Positions 11,110 through 21,169 of a stretch of DNA of 64,000 nt are shown one piece after another. Each line of letters starts with the position of its first letter. Within the stretch, counting starts at the first letter, position 1. The stretch lies in contig OY856186.1 of assembly GCA_963693315.1 (NCBI GenBank), positions 301,787,144 to 301,851,143 of the forward strand, in the 5' to 3' direction. The translations under genes and the position numbers were made by a program. The notes under the pieces are model-generated. The model saw only the letters and a program-made list of their open reading frames with translations, did no database searches and was not told the DNA's origin. The DNA comes from Diogma glabrata (taxonomy: Eukaryota > Arthropoda > Insecta > Diptera > Cylindrotomidae).

Positions 11110-11144
11110 GCGGTGAAGTGATAAAAAACTTATCACTTCACCGC
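11110..11144. repeat. perfect 15-bp hairpin at the outer element's right end
   Basis: GCGGTGAAGTGATAA, a 5-base loop, then TTATCACTTCACCGC. It lies just inside the right TIR of the outer element and duplicates part of the TIR in inverse orientation. Confidence 0.8.
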
Positions 11145-11168
11145 TTCACAGTTACAAAATTTGGCTGC

Positions 11169-12360
11169 AGCTCGAACCAAAAATGTCTTTGAAAGCAAAA
11201 ATCGGACCCTCAATTTTAAACGCAGATTTATCAGAATTGTATATAGAATCAGAAAAACGAAGGCAGACAATACCTTATTTTTAAAAGCCCTAATTTTAGG
11301 CGTTTAATGACAAAAAATCCCTTACACTTCAAAGAGTTTTCGCATTTGTTTTGTACTTCTCTCGTTTCAGATTAACTTTCAAATAATGCATTGTACATTT
11401 GGAATTTGATGAAAAATAGATTTATACTTTGTAAACTTAATTGTGTCGACCATCGAGACTATTTATTTATATATTTTTTATTTTTAAGTTTTAGTTCATA
11501 AATGAACATACATTTTTGTAGCTTGGTATGTTTATTTAAAATTTTAGCTTAAATAGTGAAGAATGTTATATGAAATGTTTTTATTCTCGCAGTATCCAAT
11601 TTGCTTATCAAAATGTATCATTTCTTTGGCTTGGTACGTTTACGTTGTGTATTAAACCCTAAAAACAAACTCCTGATTTAGTTCCTTCGACGTTTTCACC
11701 GCTGAAATGTGCGTGTGATAAGATATCATTTCTTTTTATTTGTTTTTTTACGTTGTGTACCTAACCTCTAAAAAACTGCTGTATTTACATTTTTGATGTT
11801 TTAGATTTTACTCTATATTAAAATGGCATTTTTGTAGCTTGATGTACAAAAACAATATTTTTGACCTCTCCAAGATAACAACAATAATTATATGCGTTTT
11901 ATAATCATTGATGATGACGCTGATTACGAATTTGATTTCGTAATTTTGTACAGATTGCCTTCACTTATGTTGAATTGAATAGAATTTTATATTCCGTTTT
12001 GATTTTGTTATAACCGTAGCAATAATATCTTTAACAGAAATGTTTTGTTTGCCACGGTTGAAGATCGAGAGATCGATCGTTCTCAATAAATACATAAAAT
12101 AAAAATCAAAATAAATAACAGTAACAGTTATAAAGAATTAATTAGAAATTTGATTTAATTTGTTGTACTACTTGGAAGTGCAAGTTAACATTTACCGAAA
12201 TAGTTGTACGGCACATACTATATCATAACTATGCAAGGTCGTCAAGGTTGAAAATTATATGTTTTCAAAATTTCTTCTCCAACCTTTCAACATTTCCTAT
12301 AACCGTGAATATTTTTAATATTTTGGTTTTGCAAGGTTCGAAACAGGAAAAAAATTACAT
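11169..12360. other. AT-rich sequence with a degenerate direct duplication
   Basis: TACGTTGTGTATTAAACCCT (about 11640) and TACGTTGTGTACCTAACCTC (about 11748), each followed by CTAAAAA and CTG and preceded by ATCATTTCTTT, indicate a diverged tandem duplication of about 110 bp. TTTTTGTAGCTTG recurs near 11513 and 11829. No gene was recognised. Confidence 0.4.
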
Positions 12361-12770
12361 TTTTGAAAATAAGTCGAAATCATGAGATCAAAAATTTTCA
12401 AAAAAAATTGCGTTGGAATAGAAAAAAATTATCTTGCATAATACACCTCACCTTTCATATGACATATAACCCAAGGGTCATCATATGTTCCTATGACCCA
12501 AGGGCAAGAGTTCCTATAGGGGTTGACCGACACATTTTTGATTTGACAGATATTTATCCAAAATTTAGAATTTTTAATTTCTATATACCAATGAGCTTCA
12601 TTCATTGCAGCATAGAAAAAATGTTGCTGATTTGGCGATATTCTACAAAAACATTGAGTTCTCTTCAAGGGAGATCAAATCAATACTACCTTAACCTACT
12701 ATTTTTCTCGTTCCACTCACCCATTCGCCGTTCATATAACAAAATGTAGAACTGTGGCCTTTCAACGTGA
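12361..12770. other. unrecognised segment with open frames on both strands
   Basis: A plus-strand frame is open for 128 codons (12363-12749) and a minus-strand frame for 79 codons (12429-12668). Neither resembles a known domain. The segment contains a local direct repeat (CCCAAGGGTCATCATATG and ATGACCCAAGGGCAAGAG) and is somewhat less AT-biased than its flanks. It could be a transposon fragment. I see no ground for calling it a gene. Confidence 0.3.
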
Positions 12771-13185
12771 TTTTTCAGTCGAGTTACTACGATAATTTTA
12801 ATCCCCAACATTTTAAAGTCAATGCCCACCAATTTCTTAGATAAACATAATTCATTTCCCTAAACCAGCATACATTTTGCATGATATCTTCGGATATTCA
12901 GAGACGTTAATTTATAATTTATTTAAACTAACACTAAACATGTCTTGCTATAGAAACAATATGGTGTAAGAAAATAAGGTAAGCAAATGGCAACCACGCG
13001 CCAATACGACGTGCCGCGCCCGATTAATTAATACATTTCTTACAGTAAAAATCATTTCTCCATCAATTAAAATTTCGTTTATTATAGGAAATTGAATAAT
13101 GGTTATGCCAAATTAATGGCTATACTAAATTGAATAATGGTTTCACTAAAAACTCGTTACGAGAGGGGGTATCGGATCGAGAATC
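12771..13185. other. AT-rich sequence, no feature recognised
   Basis: No feature was recognised. A short GC-rich run (CACGCGCCAATACGACGTGC) lies at 12994-13013. Confidence 0.45.
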
Positions 13186-13450
13186 GATTTTAACATTCTT
13201 GTAACAGAAATTTGTTAAAATTTTAAATTTGTAAGCTTTAAAACAAAAAAAACAAGTATCTATCTTTAATAGAACCGGAGTTACGATTTACGAACTTTTG
13301 AAAACCCCGGCAAAAATCTCGAAATTCTCAAAATTTGGATCTGCTCTATTTGCAATAAAAACCTCGAATCCGTATATCTTTTTCTATATATAACCCGTTG
13401 TCAGCCAAATCAAAAATGTGCTCGGTTTGTAAAAGAATGACCATATACCG
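13186..13450 (+). repeat. dispersed repeat E, copy 1
   Basis: It shares an ordered series of blocks with 31970-32280: TAAGCTTTAAA, TATCTTTAATAGAACCG, AGTTA, GAAATTCTC-AAATTT, CCTCGAA, CAAATCAAAAATGTG, and TTTGTAAAAGAATGACC. Both copies are on the plus strand. No ORF or TIR was seen; its class is unknown. Confidence 0.7.
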
Positions 13451-14480
13451 TAAAGGAACAAACAGAAATAATTTTTAACTTGTATGATATGGACTATATT
13501 CGTTGTCGAGCATTCGTCTATTGTGTCTATTAGTTTAAATCAGTTTATTGCTTTAGACTAGTTATGTTTTAAGTTTAAATGCAACATCTATTTGAGGTTT
13601 AGTAATTATAATGGTATGGTAGTAGCTTTCATTGAGATGATTTGTGCTTTTACATTTCATGATCTGACCCTAAACAGTTATAAATTACAAATAAATAACT
13701 AATATTGGTACTGCCTACTATTCATTACATCCTAATGTTACAATCTACCTTTACAGACGTAAAATTTAAAGCAATTGTTCATAATTTTCGCCCATTATCG
13801 CTAATGAAACTGTCATCTAATTTATTATTTATCTCTTCACTGCAAAAAAATCTTTAACATATTTCCCTACCTTGTATACATCGAGATTCCATAACATGAA
13901 CATAAACATAAATAAATAAAAATTGAAAACTTTTCATAACAAAAAAAATTTCCACTTCCAGAAACATAATTAAACATAAATTTTTTAAAAAACGATTTTA
14001 ACAAAATTTTTGTACGAAAAATTTGTTGAAGCTATTTTTATAAAAATTCAAAAATAATAAAAAATTTCTACGGAAAAACAAAATTATGACAGGCAATTAT
14101 ATATGTCACGCACCTGCGGCAATTAGATTGAAAATAAAAACAGAGATAATATTCAAGCATACAACAAACAAATTATTTTTGTGACAAAAAAAAGCAAAAT
14201 TTAGCAAAACAAATTTATTTATGTAATGAATCTTTAAGGAAAAAAATTGACAAATTTATTAAGATGTTCGTGAGAGACAATTTGTTGGAGGGTTGATAAG
14301 AACAAAGGAGAGGTTTTCAGATTTCAACTCTGATTTCAGTTACTATGAAAAACTATAATTACTTAGTATCTATTTCTTATTGCATTTATAACATTTATTT
14401 GAGTATTTTTGTTCGCTTAAGGTAAACTTTACTTTTCCTAACCCATTTTCGAAGCAAGAAATACAAAAAAGCCATCAGTA
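13451..14480. other. AT-rich sequence, no feature recognised
   Basis: No ORF, shared repeat or RNA gene was seen. Confidence 0.5.
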
Positions 14481-14854
14481 ATAATAGTTATTTATTTATC
14501 TCTAGAACGATATCTAAAACGACATTTTTCGAATTATTTATAGTACAAAAAGTTGAACTTTAACGTCCTAGGACTTTATAAAATTTTATAAAGTCCTAGG
14601 ACGTTAAAGTTCAACTTTTTGTTCCATAAACGTTGAACTTTAACGTCCTAGGACTTTATAAAATTTTATACTTTTTGAACAAAATTTAAAACTCATTTCT
14701 TTTTATTTTAATAAATTTCCAGTATGAAATAAAATTTTGTATTTACCTCAAACGAAAAGTGTTTTTAAAGGTACTCACTAGTGATTTCGGCCTCGGTAAC
14801 TAGCTCGTACTTTAAGGTTTCACTTTTCGTTCTAGATAAATAAATAACTATTAT
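14481..14854. mobile_element. 374-bp TIR element with a palindromic core
   Basis: The left arm ATAATAGTTATTTATTTATC (14481 onward, continuing TCTAGAACGA) and right arm (14827-14854, ending AATAACTATTAT) are inverted repeats differing by a 2-base insertion. The core contains the 78-bp palindrome at 14545-14622 and a third, direct copy of its half-unit at 14632-14670. A non-autonomous foldback or MITE is inferred. Confidence 0.7.
14545..14622. repeat. perfect 78-bp palindrome
   Basis: Two copies of a 36-base arm containing GTTGAACTTTAACGTCCTAG meet at a central AAATTT, with no mismatch visible. The same unit starts again at 14632, giving an inverted-then-direct triple. Such a structure would extrude as a cruciform. 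Confidence 0.9.
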
Positions 14855-14875
14855 ATCGCGTAGAAAATACATTAT

Positions 14876-15111
14876 TTTCTATGATAGTAAAAATTAAACG
14901 ATATTTATTGGAAATTAGAAATTCATAAAATAACATTAAAAATTCGTATTCTATTTTTTCATGGTTGCTTTGTTTTAAAGACTTTGTAAAATCATATGAA
15001 AATTCCATAGCAACTACAATTTGTTATTCATTTTACTCTAGAGGAAAAAAAACATTTTAATACGTGATTAAGCCTGCTTGAAAATGAACTTTTCATCTGC
15101 TATCATAGAAA
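14876..15111. mobile_element. 236-bp element with 12-bp perfect TIRs
   Basis: TTTCTATGATAG (14876-14887) and CTATCATAGAAA (15100-15111) are exact inverted repeats. The interior includes TATTCTATTTTTTCATGG and CCATAGC-ACTACAATTTGTTAT, which also occur in the repeat region at 44.2-44.9 kb, linking the two. No coding capacity. Confidence 0.6.
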
Positions 15112-15339
15112 TAAGTTATAAATTCCTTAAGGGATTGAAATGTCATAAAAATCACAACTACATTATATTAGTGTGTCTATTTTGTTTTAAGGAATAAAAG
15201 TTTTCCTAAAAGATAACTTAATAAATAGCTTTTTGGTATACTGGTGTACATAAAAATAAAATAAAAACACATTTCGATCGGCATGTTTGGAAAATTAAAA
15301 TTAAAAAATAGATAGTTATATTTACAAATCGGGGGCGAA
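15112..15339. other. AT-rich sequence, no feature recognised
   Basis: Nothing was recognised. Confidence 0.45.
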
Positions 15340-15428
15340 AAGAAGAAGATTTTGTCTGCGGTTTATATTGAAGCCCGACGCGAAGTGAGGGCTTTTATTG
15401 AAACAAGGGCGTAATCTTGCCTTCAGCC
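15340..15428 (+). repeat. dispersed repeat F, copy 1
   Basis: TATATTGAAGCCCGACGCGA, GGCTTTTATTGAAACAAGG and GCGTAATCTTGCC match, in inverse orientation, the segment at 48815-48895. It is GC-richer than its surroundings and contains a GCCC...GGGC hairpin. The conserved wording in two unlinked places shows a repeat family; its class is unknown. Confidence 0.65.
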
Positions 15429-15458
15429 TGAGTGTATGTACAACGTTTTACCTACAAC

Positions 15459-15522
15459 TTAAAAAATAATGTTTTATACAATTAAGTTATGCAACTTAAT
15501 TGTATAAAACATTATTTTTTAA
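15459..15522. repeat. perfect 30-bp inverted repeat with 4-base loop
   Basis: The left arm (15459-15488) and right arm (15493-15522) pair without mismatch around ATGC. The stem contains AATGTTTTATACAATTAAG and its inverse. Flanking DNA is unrelated, so it is either a tiny foldback or the centre of a larger decayed one. Confidence 0.9.
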
Positions 15523-15611
15523 ATTTTATAAACTCGCTTGACATTTTGAAAATTCAAAAAAAATAAACATGCCATGATTTTCACTAAAAATTTCATACAA
15601 TTTATTTTGTT

Positions 15612-15957
15612 TTTCGGCAAACCGCTGTAAAGTTTAACTTTACTGTCGCTAGGGAGTTAGCTAAAGTCTTACTTTTTAGCCAGCGCCAGCAAAAGTATTT
15701 TTTATTTTATATTATGGAGGCTGTAAAGTAGCATTTGTCATATGTTAATTTGTTATTTTTTCAAACATATTGTATAACTATGACAACAAAAAATAAGTTG
15801 ATTCTCATTTGATTATGATATTTTGAATTACTGACAACAAAACATAGCAAATAGTTTCATTGGATAATGAAATTTGGAATTATTGTATAACTATGACAAC
15901 AAAATAACAACTATTTCAATTGGATTATGAAATTTTGGAAAGGCTGCTTGGATAAAA
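15612..15957 (-). repeat. dispersed repeat G, interrupted by LINE-B
   Basis: On the minus strand this follows the order of the repeat at 44.2-44.9 kb: GACAACA-AAC-ATAGTTATAC, AATTTCAT-ATCCAAT, the AGCGGC/GCCGC block and GTTAAACTTTAC followed by GCGGTTTGCCGAAAA. The last part (TGGATTATGAAATTTTGGAA, GGCTGCTTGGAT) also matches 56.69-56.72 kb, where the repeat continues without interruption into sequence like that at 20546. This places the LINE-B insertion inside this repeat. Confidence 0.65.
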
Positions 15958-16968
15958 AAACTTTATTCATACAAATTTGATGACAATGTTTCAGAATTTT
16001 TAAAAATTAATTGTGATCACTGTTCTGAATTATTTCATTCTGTGTGTGTTAAATTAACAGCAGCTGACGTTGAATCAATTAAGAAAAATAAAATTGAATG
16101 GTTTTGTGCAACTTGTATGTCAAAAAAAAATATTAGTAAACAAAATATCTCTTCGAAGATAGCTGGTGAATCACTTGAAATAAGTAATTCTCCTAACATG
16201 AGCTCAGCAAATAAACATCATAATATTACCTCTTTGGCGTTTGATATCGACTCCAAGCTCGAGTCCAGTTTGGAAACATTAAATATCGCGTTGTCTGAAA
16301 ATATTAACAATATTATGAATAAGTTCAAACTAGAAATCAAAAATGATATCAACAAGCTTGCCTCTGCATTTGAATCAAAAATTTCTGAGATAGAGAGTAA
16401 TATGGATCGGCTACACATAAAAATTAACAATAATGTTGATTCCTTTCGGAAAGATTTCGAGCTATTAGTAAATGGAGTTCCACATGCGCCAAATGAAAAT
16501 CTTCACCAAATATTTAGTTCACTATCAAGCAACTTTGGCTACTGTAAGGATTCTGTTAATGTTGATGATATAAGTGTATTTTTATTGCCAGATGCCCATC
16601 TTTTTCGTCTTAAATCAGCATCAAAAAGAAATAAACAATTTCACCCCCCTATATTGATTCGCTTCGCGAGCTTGTTGCACAAGGATCAATACTTTCAACG
16701 CTATATTAGAAATTCAAAAAATCTGCTCCTGGATAACATTGATGGGTTTAATGGTAAAAGCCGAGTTTATGTACAGCTTAATTTAACTCAGGAGTGCTAT
16801 AAAACTAATAAACTAGCGCTTACACTAAAACGACAAGATAAAATTCATCAATCTAAATTAATAAATGGGAGAGTTTTAGTCAAGTTTTCGGTGGATGGAG
16901 ATTTTGAGTTGTTTTATAATGAAGAGGATCTTCAACTAGCGGCAGATAAATATCATAATTCGACATAA
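15958..16968 (+). CDS. LINE-B ORF1 protein, 5'-truncated
   Basis: The frame is open from 15931, upstream of any ATG; a conceptual GTG start at 16042 would cut through the finger, so there is no true start. Codons 15961-16120 encode INCDHCSELFHSVCVKL and WFCATC, the C-terminal half of a PHD-type zinc finger (CxxC, HxxC, CxxC). The first CxxC pair is missing, consistent with 5' truncation. A central region rich in K, E, N, S and I (about 16230-16450) has coiled-coil character. The C-terminal third includes PPILIRFAS and the spaced basic residues seen in ORF1 proteins of CR1-like elements. The family role is RNA binding in the retrotransposition particle; here it is inferred from position and the finger. 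It stops at 16968. Confidence 0.8.
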   Translation, partial: KLYSYKFDDNVSEFLKINCDHCSELFHSVCVKLTAADVESIKKNKIEWFCATCMSKKNISKQNISSKIAGESLEISNSPNMSSANKHHNITSLAFDIDSKLESSLETLNIALSENINNIMNKFKLEIKNDINKLASAFESKISEIESNMDRLHIKINNNVDSFRKDFELLVNGVPHAPNENLHQIFSSLSSNFGYCKDSVNVDDISVFLLPDAHLFRLKSASKRNKQFHPPILIRFASLLHKDQYFQRYIRNSKNLLLDNIDGFNGKSRVYVQLNLTQECYKTNKLALTLKRQDKIHQSKLINGRVLVKFSVDGDFELFYNEEDLQLAADKYHNST

Positions 16969-17299
16969 TATTTCCTCCGGTTGGAAGCTTATGAAATAAT
17001 TTTGGGAATATTTAAAAATTTTTTTTGTTGTAAAGGATAGGAGTTAGTATAAGAAACTTTGATTTTGAATTAATTTTTAAATCTTGTTTTGGCAATTTAT
17101 TTGCAATTTTTGAATTTGAAAATTTTGTATATTCTTTTCTTTGTTTTAGTTATTTAAATTCTGTGTCTGTAGTATATTTTTAATTTTTTTTTTATTTTTA
17201 ATAGATATTTCTTTAAATATTTTTCTTCTATTACATTTTGTTTTGGTAATTCTTTTCTTTATTTTTAGTTGCTGTTTGTTTATAATTCTTCTAATCACA

Positions 17300-20130
17300 A
17301 TGAGTGTTTCCTCTGTGGATATGCAAAACATTGTTTTAAAATCTAGTTACTGCTCGAATAATAACGGGTTTAATTTTGCACATATCAACCCGGGAAGTCT
17401 CATTTCAAATTTTGATGAATTTAAGAGTATTTTGCGTGATGTTCCACTTGATTTGATAGCAGTTTCCGAAACATGGTTCAAGGACAAGATTGACGATCGC
17501 TTGGTGACAATTAATAATTACAATTTAATCAGAAAAGACAGAGGAGATGGTAGACGTGCAGGTGGTGTGGCACTCTATATAAATAATAAAGTTCGATATA
17601 AAATTATTAAAAAGAATGCCGTTTCCTCTGACTTTGATGTGATTTTCTTAAAGATAATTAATAACTGTCACGATAAGCTTATGGTGGGTGTATTTTATTG
17701 TCCTCCTAAGGTTAAGTTTATTAATCGTGTTAAACAATTCTTAACGCAGTCGGCTAGTAAATACAGTGATATTATTATTCTTGGTGACTTCAACCTAAAC
17801 ATATTATCTAACGATTTGCATGTTAGAAGGTTCAATGATCTTCTGGATTCGATTGGATTAGTATGCGCATCTAGAGAACCCACTAATTTCGTCAAAGAAA
17901 GTTGCACATGTATTGACCTGTTGCTTACGACTAATGTTTCTAAATTGAACTTTTTCACCCAAATTTCTGTACCAGGTTTATTTACCTCTCATTATTTAAT
18001 TTATGGTTCATATGATTATAAATTGAACTACACTAATACTGAAGAGTTTGTTTTTCGTAGATTTTTCAATAATATAGATGTAGATATTCTTCAGAAGGAA
18101 GCAATTATGTTAAATTGGAACGAAATTCTTTGTCTTGATGACATTGATCAACAATTGGCTCACTTCAACCACCTCGTTCTTCATCTACTAAATCAGTTTG
18201 CCCCTATAGTAAAATGTAAATCGCAGAATTATGATGGCTCGTCTTGGTTTAATTCTGACATTCTTAACCATAGGAATATTAGGGATCATCTCTATTCTCG
18301 ATGGAAAAATGATAAAACTGTCACCAATTGGAATGCTTTTACTAAGTACAGAAATAAAGTCAATACTATGATTAAGTTAGCAAAGTTCAATAACTTTAAA
18401 AAAATATTTAATGTTGATCTTCCTTCAAAGATTCTCTGGAACAACTTTAGAAAATATGGTATATGTAAAACTAAATCTCTTCTCCACACTGACATTACTT
18501 CATCTGAATTCAATAGTTACTTCTCATCGTTTAACAGACCTCCGGATAATGAATTTGATGCAGACTGTGATAGCATTGGGCCAAACTTATTTTATTTCCA
18601 TAATACTTCTATTGAGGATATTATTATTATTGTGAGTGAAATTAATTCTTCGGCTGTTGGGACTGACGAAATTCCTATTCGTTTTATTAAGTTAATTCTA
18701 CCAATTATTTTGAAATACTTAACTCATATTATCAATACTGCACTCACTAAATCCATTTTCCTCAATCCTGGAAAAGTGCTCACGTTATTCCGGTTAATAA
18801 AGTTCCCAATGCCAATGTGGTAAGTGATTTTCGTCCTATTAGTTTACTACCTTGTCTCTCCAAAATCTTAGAGAAAGTCATGAATTCCCAAATTTTGGAT
18901 TATGTGGAAAAACATCATATGTTAAACCCTCTACAGTCTGGCTTTAGGAAAAGGCATAATACAACATCAGCAATTATAAATATAGTTGAAGATTTGAGTG
19001 GCTCGATGTCGGATGGGAAGGTTTCCGTTTTAGTGCTACTTGATTTTTCTAAAGCTTTTGATTCTGTTGACCATTCAATACTGTTGGAAAAATTAAGAAG
19101 AAATTTCAAGTTTTCTAGATCTGCATTACTTTTTTTGAAATCTTACCTGAGTGATAGAAAACAATTCGTTCTTCATAATAATACCTTATCTGATCCATCA
19201 TATATAACATCTGGAGTTCCTCAAGGATCAATACTAGGTCCTTTATTGTTTTCCCTCTTTATTAATGACATTATTCTAACTCTGAATGTTAAGTTTCATC
19301 TTTTTGCTGATGACTTACAAATATACGATTCTGTTTCGCTTTTAGACTTTTCCCTCTGTATTAATCGTATAAACCAAACCCTCGTCAACATATCGGATTG
19401 GGCAAAAATTAACAATATTAACATTAATCCTGATAAATCTAAAGCAATGGTCATTACTCAAAATAGGAATGTGTTATCCAGACTGCAAAAAGAAAATATG
19501 CTCAGTATTCATGGAAATAAAATCCAAGTAGTGGACAATTTACGTAGCCTTGGTATAATGTTTAATAACTTTCTAAATTGGGAAAATTATGTTAACCATA
19601 TTTGTAGAAAAATCTACATGACCTTAAGCAGTCTATGGCAAACGGCTAGTTTTACACCAAAAACTTCAAAAATGAAATTAATTAGATCCCTAGTGGTTCC
19701 TCATGTAATTTATTGTGCTCCAATTTTTTCTGGCTGCTCAAGGGCATCATATTACAAACTGAAACTTGCTTTCAATTCATGTGCGCGCTACGTATTCAAC
19801 ATCCGCAGGAGTACTTCCATCTCGTATTATACTAGAAAAATTCTAAACTGTGATCTTCGTCAATATCTAAAATTTCAAACTGCTTTGTTCATGTTTAAAT
19901 TAATTAAATATCAGCAACCTAGCTACTTGTATGATCGACTTAGTTTTTCAAGATCAAATAGGACGCTTAACATTAATTTACCTAGAAATTGTAAAACTAA
20001 ACCTCGTGAAGCATCTTTCTTTGTAAATAGTATCAAAATTTGGAACTCATTAGATCGTGAAATGAAAACTGATATGTCCTTACATAGATTCAAAAAGCTT
20101 TGTTTTGCATATTTTGAGAGGCAGCAATAA
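17300..20130 (+). pseudogene. LINE-B ORF2, endonuclease and reverse transcriptase, one frameshift
   Basis: The likely start is ATG 17300 (MSVSSVDMQN); the open frame extends further 5' but only through a hydrophobic T-rich translation. An APE-type endonuclease occupies about 17370-18030, with HINPGSL, VSETWF, GGVALYI and the GDFN motif. The usual SDH near the domain end reads TSHY, so the conserved aspartate may be lost. The frame breaks near 18760 by what looks like a one-base deletion, closing the first part at 18823. RT continues in the next frame (open from 18817): VSDFRPISLLP, LLDFSKAFDSVDH, SGVPQGSILGPLLF (about 19211) and the catalytic FADD at 19303-19314. It ends at 20130 after a LINE-type C-terminus (YERQQ preceded by WNSL). 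Target-primed reverse transcription is the family role; this copy is inactive as it stands. Confidence 0.9.
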
Positions 20131-20545
20131 TTAAGTTGCCTTTTACAGACCTGATAAATGTTATTATTTATTATTATATTTTTATTTTGATTATTGTATT
20201 TTGCTATTTTTCCCCTTTTATTTTAGTTTATCTTATTTTCTATCTATAGGTGATTGTAATACTAGTTCTTTATATATTGTAGAATGTAGAGAGTATTTTA
20301 CTTGCTTATTTGTTAACTTAATTCTTGCCTTAGTGCCCATTATTATAATTATTATTAATTTTTTTAATATTTCAGAGTTATTCCTTAAGTCTTTTGATTT
20401 GTAACCATTATTTAAGTACATGTTTATTATTAAACATGCATAAGAGAATTTCTTTGTTCGCAAAGAAATTGCAAGAAGGCTACGGCCTTATTTGTATGTT
20501 ATATGAAATGAATAAATAAATAAATAAATAAAAAAAAAAAAAAAT

Positions 20546-21169
20546 TTAAATGTTTTTTTCTCTTTTTTGGAAATAATTATGACGATAAAAATTCATATTT
20601 ATTGATGATTGATGTATTAATTTCAAATTTATAAAAAATTTAAACATGTGCCGAAAAAATAGTGTATTTAGTTCGGAGCTAAAGAGACTTTTTGTGTATC
20701 GCCTATAATTGTCAAACTATAGACTCAACACAAAAAGTATCAATTTAGCTCCTAATTAAATAATGTACTTATGTTTCAATTTTATGATTATTTTAATTAT
20801 TCTACGGGAAATTATTTGACGGGGGTAAAGTAGAAAAATATACCAACGTTTTATATAGCAACGTGCTTTTATTTTGCGGACGTTAAGTTCAATTTTCCGC
20901 CTCGATAACTAGGATTTAAAATGTGTTTTACAATCCATTTGTGTGTAAAAATATTCATTTTTCTATTAGTGTAATATTTTTATAAGCCTTGTATTAGTAT
21001 TAATTATAGGTTCCTATTAATTTATTTTGTAATAGTCTTCTTAATTTAGGTCTTTATTAATTTATTTTCTTTTTTGTTTAAATTAATTTTTTTTATATAT
21101 AAATTTTTGCTATTTCATTTTGTATTATTTACTTTTTGCTTTCCTTATTTTTCTTTATTATTACCTTTA
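20546..21169. repeat. continuation of repeat G and an unrelated inverted pair
   Basis: The first ~50 bases (AATTTAAATGTTTTTT, then TTTTTTGGA, then ATTATGAC) parallel 56735-56785, so they look like the far side of the repeat split by LINE-B. Beyond that, AGCTAAAGAGACTTTTTGTGT (about 20670) and ACACAAAAAGTATCAATTTAGCT (about 20730) form an imperfect inverted pair. GGACGTTAAGTTCAATTTTC and CCGCCTCGATAACTAG (about 20879-20913) echo CGGCCTCGGTAACTAG inside the 14.5-kb element. The rest is AT-rich and unassigned. Confidence 0.45.

Larger units (their letters stand above)
9492..11168. mobile_element. outer TIR element carrying two nested elements
   Basis: The left end GCAGCCAAATTCTGTAACTG (from 9492) and right end, read inward on the minus strand, GCAGCCAAATTTTGTAACTG (from 11168) form TIRs of about 30 bp that continue into GTGAAG-GGTGA. 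A complete 103-bp relative with the same ends lies at 28982-29084, which supports these as true termini. Between the TIRs sit the 800-bp palindrome (9670-10469) and a 450-bp TIR element (10517-10966). Little unique sequence remains, so the ancestral element was short. No transposase is present. Confidence 0.65.
15958..20545 (+). mobile_element. LINE-B, nearly complete CR1/Jockey-like retrotransposon
   Basis: About 4.6 kb with ORF1 (PHD-like finger and coiled-coil-like region), a T-rich spacer, ORF2 (APE endonuclease and RT), a 415-bp 3' UTR containing the hairpin AAGGC-TACG-GCCTT (20476-20489), and a tail of AAAT repeats plus poly(A) (about 20508-20544). The gene order and the AATAAATAAA tail fit the CR1/Jockey superfamily. 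The 5' end lies within the ORF1 finger, so it is slightly 5' truncated. One frameshift in ORF2 near 18760 is the only obvious coding lesion, indicating a fairly recent insertion. The host repeat resumes at about 20546. Confidence 0.9.

Noticed and set aside
12363..12749. 128-codon plus ORF as a host gene
   Set aside because: No domain, an overlapping minus ORF, local direct repeats and AT-biased codon use; left as an unrecognised segment.
17243..17299. Upstream extension of LINE-B ORF2 as a hydrophobic leader or signal peptide
   Set aside because: It begins at a non-ATG codon and comes from a T-rich spacer; ATG 17300 directly precedes the endonuclease region.
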